A stretch of 64,000 nt of DNA from Sitta carolinensis (taxonomy: Eukaryota; Chordata; Aves; Passeriformes; Sittidae), in contig CM063299.1 in assembly GCA_032173965.1 (NCBI GenBank), forward strand, positions 3,159,501 to 3,223,500, read 5' to 3'. A model generated the notes under the pieces. The model was not told the origin of the DNA and ran no database searches. It saw only the letters and a program-made list of their open reading frames with translations. Positions 57,901 to 64,000 of the stretch are shown piece by piece. Positions within the stretch are counted from its first letter, which is position 1. Every line of letters begins with the position of its first letter. Made by a program: the position numbers and the translations under genes.

Positions 57901-60900
57901 TGTAGTGCTTTTAACAAAGATAAACATCCCTCAAGTCTCTAAGCAAAAGTATAAGAGAATTGGTGTGTCTACACAGCCTTGAATTCCCAACTCATTTTTT
58001 TAAGCAGAGGATGATAAAGTTCTGTGGACAGAGCCAAAGACACAAAGCCCAGGTCAGCACACACTGCTGCCTGAGCATTCTCAGCTCAACAGATCCCTGC
58101 ATGCTCACAAATCATTTGTTGTGAGTCTGGAACAGCCCTCTCCTGCTCTTGGTAAGCAATTCCCAAACACAGATGCCTCCCCCATACACAGAGAACAAAC
58201 ATTTATCTTCTGGCCCAGAGTATTTAAATAAGATTATGAAAAAAAAGAAAAAAAAAAGAAAAACGCCAAAGAAACATCAGAGCAACAGCAGGGAGGGCAC
58301 AACACACAGCGAGCCATTATCACCTCAGCACGGAGCAGGAACACCATGGCAGCTCCTTGCCTGCTGCTCTTTATGCAAAAATATGCAGAGACCCAGAGAT
58401 TCTCCTATTCAGACAAGCAGGAATGCACTCCACAGAAAGCAGCACCTCATTTCCTAAATTGCCCAGCCAATTACCAGCAGTTCCTCCTGCTCAGAGGATC
58501 AAGCAGCAGGAGGCTTCGAGAACACAGATTTTATTCCCCACTTCGAAGCTAGAGGAGGAATCTTCCCTCCTTGCAAATTAAGAGGTTTAAAAATAGTACA
58601 AGCAGGTAGTACAGCTTCCAAGTTGCTGGAAAGCCAGGACATGACTAACATTGGTGTGGATACTGGATTTGAAGCTCAGGGTAGCCCTGCAGGGTTCAAT
58701 AAAAGCAGCACTCGCTTGGCTCTTCTGCTCTCAGCTGGGCTTGCAGTTTCCAAGCTGCCCTGGTTACAGGTTAGCCAGAGTCTGCTCTGTGTTTGAGCAC
58801 ATTGATGCCTTCAGCCCTGGAAATGAGTTCACTCTTCAGGACAGAAGACATTTTAAGAGAACTGAGCACACCAAGCTTGCATGTTTATATCTAAATTTGA
58901 TAGCATATTCACAAGTGTCAATTTTCACTTGAAGTCCTAATTATGGTACTGACAAAATAATGTTATTTTGAATAGGAAGCATTCTTAGATATTATGGCAT
59001 CAAGAAAAAGTCTTCAGTAATAGTAACAATTAATAAAGACATCACTGATGTGAAGAAATAACAGCAGCACAAGGCTTTGGATACAACAAACAACAGAGAC
59101 ACTTCTGACAGAACTGAGCTGCAAGTGGATTAAACACATCCTACCACAACACAGGCTTTAAATGAAAGTGGAATGGTGTTTCCTTACAGGGTAAAAACTT
59201 GGATATTGACACAGCAACCCCAAATGGGTACCTGGGAGGCAGAGCCATCTGTGTTCCCTATGGAATCACTGTCTGGAGAGCTACCAGGGCCATGAATACT
59301 CAGTGCAATGTTCCCTCCTGGGAATTCATCTCCTCGTACTGAATGGATGAGGTCATTCAAGTATTTGTAGTAAAGGTTGCTGGACAAGAAACCAGGAAGG
59401 AAAACCTAAGAGACAGAAAAAGTCCTCTTTAATCAAGGCAGGTCTGCATAGTTAGAGAAGAGCACACAAACATCTCAGTGCTCGTGTACGCAAGTAAAAG
59501 CATCCATGCACGGAATTATTGTGGATTAGCAACTGCATTGCTTTAACTTCTAATCTACTGCAAAATTACCAAACCCAACTGCCTATTAATCAAATCTCCC
59601 AGTAACTGGAACTGAAGTTCAGGGTTTTTTTTCCCCTCTAGAAACTTAAGCTTGACAGCCCAACCGGCTTTACAGCTGTTCTGTTTCACTGTTCACAATT
59701 CTCTGCAGCTCCAGAAACCAATCATTCATTTCTGGTATCTGGGTATCCCAGAGTTGCATTATTAACCGCAGCACTTGTATTAGACTTGCAAACAGCTCCT
59801 ACTAAGAGGAAGGAAAATTTTCTAAAGATATAAAATAAGCTGTTGATAGCAATTCACATGGGAGGAAATTCTGTTACTTCCATTAAACTGCAATAATCAC
59901 CCGACACAAACATTTCACAGAGCATTAACAGCAACCAGTGGGTGGTATCTTCAAATTAGGCTGGGGAAAAGAGTCTGGCAGATTCTCCCGAAGCTGTTCT
60001 ATTATGCAGGTAAACAGGAAGTCAGTAAAGGAACAGGACAAATCAGGGGCACAGTGTGGAAGCCCCATCACCTTCACTAAGTGTGAACGCCACCCTGAAG
60101 GAGGAGCTCACCGTCTCCATGGTTGTCCAGGCCTGCCTTAGGGGAGTGGTGAAGCAGTTGGGGAGAGGCCCCCCCTCCCTGCAGATGTTGGATTCGATCT
60201 CCAGCCTCACAGAGTCATCAAAGCCCAGAGGGTGCGTGGCCTGCAGGGAGAAGTACCTGGGGCAGGGCAAGGAAACAACACAAACAGGATTTGCAAACTC
60301 AGCAGGTGCTCAGTGCCCACCTGACCCCAGACAGTGCAAAAACCTGCACACACCTGGTCCCCACTGACTACAGGTGAGACATTCCCCCAGTGCCCCAGAA
60401 ATGGTTCTGAGAGCACTGCCCTGAAACACAGATGAAAAACAGAGAATGGAAAAGAGGAATGGAGCAGGAAACGCCCAGAACTCCAAAGCAGCACTGGCTC
60501 CACTCCTCACACCCTTGCAAACTGAGTTTAAGGATGGGGCAATGATTGATGAACCTCTGAGTGAAGCATTTGCTTCCTCTCCAATTATTACTTCCTGCTC
60601 AGCTAATAACTCCAGTTGTGGTAGAGCCTCACACTTAAGAACAAACATTTCCTGCAAGCAGTGTGCTCTCTCCCAGCTGTCTTATTGCTAAAGTGAAGCA
60701 CAAAATACAGGGAGAGTTCCTCTCCTGAAAGTCTGCTATCAAAGAGGGTCTGATTGCTTCCTTAAGAAAAGGAAATATTTCACAATACTAAGAACAAATT
60801 GGCTTTTGTTACATGTGAGAACAGTTTCTACAGCCTACTTTATATGGATAACAGTACCTGAACATTGAGGTTTTTCTGTAATGCTGTATCTGCTATTAGG

Positions 60901-63451
60901 CTTAAACCCCTTCCATTTTCAAACGTCAACCAATCACTTTGCTACTTCCCAACCAAACAAACTCAAGCAATCAAGTCCTGAAAATCCTGAATTATGTTTA
61001 AGAATGGAATCCTTGTAAGGATGTCTCCTCACGGGTATCAAAAAACTTGAGAAGTTCATGTGTGCAAACAATCAAAAGCCACCTTGATAAAATGCACCTC
61101 AGCAGAACAGCCCAAGAGTGCAGAGAAGCTCCTTTTGCACAGCACAACACAAACCCACAAGTACAGAAAGAAAGGATTGTTGAACTCCCTCACTTGTCAT
61201 ACAAAATCATGGCATCGTTCTGTGCTTCTTGCCCATCATACTGGCCTTTTTTGGCAGCAAGCTGAGACTGGAAGTTATCTGCTGCCAACCAGAACTGCAA
61301 TACATTAACTGCATCTTCCTTCTCCATGTACTGGAAGGGAAATCAGAAAAAGAGGAGATTAAAGAAGTATTAGCAAGAAATTTTTAATAATTTTTTTTAA
61401 CTTCCTTCTTCCCATTTAGAACAAGAAACGTAGGCCATATATTAGTGATGCAAAGCTATCACCAAGACACGATATTTTGAATTTCTATTTTGATGATTTA
61501 GCTTGCTTGGAGGGAAAAAAAAAAAAAAAAAAAAAGAGAACTAAGAGAACTTCTGGCATTTATTTTCTGTACTGTTTTCCACACAGTTTCCAAAAACTAT
61601 TTGTCTCATCCCAGGACAGGAAACACCATTTTCATGCTACATTTAGCTTACACTGAGCTCAGCACATTGTCTCAGCTTCCTAAACTGCAGTTTCAAACTA
61701 CATCAGCTTGTCAGACTGTCAGGACAAGTATGGCAAGAGCTGATTCCTTAAAGGTGCAGGAGCCTGAAACTGTGAAATCTTTTATTTAACCTATCACATC
61801 ACTAAAGGTGTCCTCTCCACATAGCACTGGTTATCATCTGTAATAACACTTCAGGCTTTTACAATCACTACAATGTGAAGATCAAGATGACAATGTCAAA
61901 GCTTCTACAAAGCAAAGAGACTGAGAATCACTCACTGACTGGAGAAGGAACCACAAATACTTATTCCACAACACAGTGGACAGGTCTGAACATTTGAATT
62001 AGTTCTGTTGGGGGCAGGAAAAATTTAAATGCATTTTCTCTCAGAAAAATTACACCTTGGGGTTTTTATTATATTTAGAATCATAGAATTACATAATTGT
62101 TTGGGTGGAATGGGACCTTAAAAATGATCCATGGGCAGGGACACCTTCCACTATCCCAGACTGCTCCAAGCTTCATCCAACGTGGCCCTGGACACTTCCA
62201 GGGATCCAGGGGCAGCCACAGCTTCTCTGGCCTGCCCACCCTCACAGGGAACAACTCCTTCCCCATATCCAACCTAACGCCATCGAGGAATGAACAGATT
62301 ATTTTTTTTCATCTGCTAGAAAGAGATCAAAAGCAAAGCCAAATGTTGACACTCACCTCAGAGAAGTAGAAGAGGGCTGACTCACAGAAGAGGATGTCAG
62401 CCAGATACACAGTCCCACTGGTCAGCACCTCGATCTGGTATTTACAGAAATTGTGGCTCCTCAAAAACTCACTAAAGTGCCTGCACAGACAGGGACAATC
62501 ACTTATCAGGGTCAGCAGCACCCCAGGCACACTCAGAACCAATTAGCTCTTGCCCAGAACTCTGACACATTTGGCTGGATACAAGCAAAACAAGCAAGAA
62601 ACTGGGCAGGTTTGTAAATGGCACAAGAAAGAGATAAAGAACCCAACAGTGTGAACAGCCAAGTTCAGCAAGAATGGATTTGGAGGAGGGGATCTGAGCA
62701 GTTTCAAACACAGGAAACAGCACAGAAGAGTGCTGATCTGGTCATGTCTCCACAAACATTTTTAAGAGAACCTTAGGACAAGAGACACAAGAACCCAAAC
62801 CATTGCAACAACTTACTCTTGTTCCATTGCATTGAACACTATGGACTGTGCTGTAACAAAGCAGTTGGGATCCACTTGGCCATCCTCCCCACAGATCTTT
62901 GCTGCAAAGAAAGACCAGGTTAATTTTAACAGGGATTTGGCTGATGGAGCTGACAGGCACGAGCAAGGACTAGTTAATGAAAAATTGCAGTTCAAATCCA
63001 CCAGAGTCAGCTGGTTCTGACTGAGCAAAGAGCTTTCAAAGCTGGCCATAATAATAATAATAATAATAATAATAATATGGCTAAAGTCTTTGATTGAGAC
63101 TCATATCTGGATCCCCTCCATAACCACCAAGAATTCTTTCCCTAATTTAAACAAAATCTCTGAAGGTTTTTATGAGGATATTCACAGCACTGCTGAAGGT
63201 CAGATCCACTGATATTTGTAATCTCCAATCTTTTTACTGCTGTCTTTAAAATTCTTAAAAATAAAGATAAATACAAGTGTGTGACATATTAGAGACACAT
63301 TTTTATGGGGACAGAACAGCTCTGAAATGAGGAAGCAGTTATTAATTCTTACCAACTATGTCATTTCTCATTGCTTCTGTAATAGGGATTGGTTTAGCAG
63401 CATCTGGAGAAATATATTTGGTAAAAGTACTAACTGCATCCCGTTCTATAC
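54989..63451 (-). CDS. AKAP10: AKAP10 (D-AKAP2), 3' part: last 11 coding exons
   Basis: Dual-specificity A-kinase anchoring protein that tethers PKA regulatory subunits and carries two RGS domains. The window holds the C-terminal ~369 residues; upstream exons lie beyond 64000. Exons 5' to 3': 63353-63451, 62817-62901, 62357-62480, 61194-61330, 60112-60256, 59232-59405, 57722-57831, 57297-57379, 56699-56751, 56042-56137, 54989-54994. All borders are GT-AG and all phases agree. Segments include FTKYISPDAAKPIPITEAMR, ICGEDGQVDPNCF, the second RGS domain, SLDPESLYQRTYAG, MTFGRVSDLGQFIRE, FSQAMKKWVQGNTDE and the PKA-binding helix. The first exon here begins with two bases of a codon (GT), so an upstream exon ends with one. 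No frame breaks were found in this gene. Confidence 0.96.
56042..56137 (-). CDS. AKAP10: AKAP10 PKA regulatory-subunit binding helix exon
   Basis: This 96-nt exon encodes AQEEMAWRIAKMIVNDVMQQ followed by AQCEQPLEKVTK. The pattern of hydrophobic residues (W, I, M, I, V, V, M) forms the amphipathic helix that docks on the RI/RII dimerisation domain of PKA. Val in NDVMQQ sits at the position of human Ile646, the site of a known human Ile/Val polymorphism; the assignment rests on counting from the C terminus of the human protein as I recall it. Confidence 0.92.
59232..62480 (-). CDS. AKAP10: AKAP10 second RGS domain exons
   Basis: Exons 62357-62480, 61194-61330, 60112-60256 and 59232-59405 encode the second RGS-homology domain: FSEFLRSHNFCKYQIEVL, LADILFCESALFYFSE, then YMEKEDAVNVLQFWLAADNF, DAMILYDKYFSLQATHPLGF, CFTTPLRQAWTTME and VFLPGFLSSNLYYKYLNDL. 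In the family this domain binds small GTPases such as Rab11/Rab4 rather than acting as a strong G-alpha GAP (literature knowledge, not visible here). The last exon continues into a Gly/Ser/Asp-rich, probably disordered segment (PGSSPDSDSIGNTDGSASQ). Confidence 0.93.
61515..61535 (+). repeat. A run, 21 bases (AKAP10 intron)
   Basis: Pure poly(A) in the intron upstream of AKAP10 exon 61194-61330. Similar shorter runs occur near 21882, 14759 (T), 26717 (T) and 53980. Confidence 0.9.
62079..62285 (-). repeat. CR1 LINE fragment (5'-truncated, 3' end at 62079)
   Basis: The plus strand reads AATCATAGAATT, then a divergent GGGACCTTAAA-ATGATCC block, CATGGGCAGGGACACCTTCC and CACTTCCAGGGATCC. This is the reverse complement of the avian/reptilian CR1 3' region, whose end is ATTCTATGATT. 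About 200 bases remain and no reverse transcriptase frame. It lies in the AKAP10 intron between exons 62357-62480 and 61194-61330. Confidence 0.85.
63048..63077. repeat. (ATA)n microsatellite
   Basis: About ten perfect ATA units in an AKAP10 intron, between exons 63353-63451 and 62817-62901. Confidence 0.95.
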
Positions 63452-64000
63452 CTGCAGGGAAGAAACACAGAATCAAACCTGGAATTCCTTGGCATGAGTG
63501 AGTAACAAATGTTTGCTTTTCAGAAGAGCAGGTGTCTAATTCTCAGTGATGTCTCCACTGCAGGATATTCATATTCTGCTCCTGACCAGCTGCAGAGACT
63601 CTGTGATCTCCAGCCAGGTCACAACAAACCCAGCATGGACTAAGATGGAATAAAACATCAAGGCTCCAGATCTTCCCTACCAACACAAAAAGCAGAACCC
63701 ACTTCCTCAGCTGCACACCACAGTCCCAGAAGCAACACCCTTCAGGCAAGTGAAATTCCCAACTTTTAGCTCTCACCACAGAGAAATCACTTGCATTATA
63801 TAGGAATTACTAGAAAAAAAAAAATCTTTAAATTATATGCCTCAAACAAGTTGTGTTCTTTACACATCATCTTTTGAGACTTGGGACTCTGCTCTGAAAG
63901 AGAGAAAAAAATTACACTCAAAATCTTTTCAGATTTCTCAATAAGGACCCTGTGTTTTCAAATTCTTTTTAGACATCAGAAAGCAGAGGTGCTTTCTAAA
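63452..64000 (-). other. AKAP10: AKAP10 intron, cut by the window edge
   Basis: Sequence upstream of exon 63353-63451; its acceptor is the CTGCAG ending at 63452. No further exon is seen before the window ends. Confidence 0.75.

Overview
The window is vertebrate nuclear DNA, most probably from a bird. The evidence is split genes with GT-AG introns, two CpG-island promoters, two fragments of CR1 (the sauropsid LINE) with the typical ATTCTRTGATT-type 3' end, and introns that look compact for these gene families. Species cannot be named from the sequence. No bacterial, viral, CRISPR or novel multi-gene system is visible.

Three genes lie head to tail, all on the minus strand, so transcription runs from high to low coordinates. 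(1) ULK2, the autophagy-initiating Ser/Thr kinase, is complete: start codon at 39540, stop at 5692-5694, 28 coding exons, CpG-island promoter at about 39120-40560, 3' UTR to about 3900. (2) NLE1 (Notchless), a WD40 ribosome-assembly factor, is complete in 13 coding exons: start 53227, stop 46446-46448, with its own small CpG island carrying an E-box and an ETS-type site. (3) AKAP10 (D-AKAP2) is partial. Its last 11 coding exons (63451 down to 54989) are present, encoding the second RGS domain, the PKA-anchoring helix and the C-terminal PDZ ligand; the 5' half lies beyond position 64000.

Below 3900 and between about 40560 and 46446 I found no gene. The introns hold long A or T runs, two CR1 fragments, a 73-bp tandem duplication, a ~140-bp direct repeat that brackets ULK2 exons 19-20, and ATA-type microsatellites.

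The genes act in separate processes (autophagy, 60S ribosome maturation, PKA anchoring); their adjacency reflects chromosome history. From memory, human ULK2 and AKAP10 are neighbours on 17p11.2 while NLE1 is on 17q12, so NLE1 between them differs from the human order.

The most notable sequence observations are: exon-phase violations in ULK2 exon 20 and NLE1 exon 7, which show small indels in conserved coding sequence (probably assembly errors, otherwise real lesions); a phase-symmetric 93-nt ULK2 exon that has no counterpart in the human protein as I remember it; a three-codon uORF three bases upstream of the ULK2 start; and Val in AKAP10 at the site of the human Ile646Val polymorphism.
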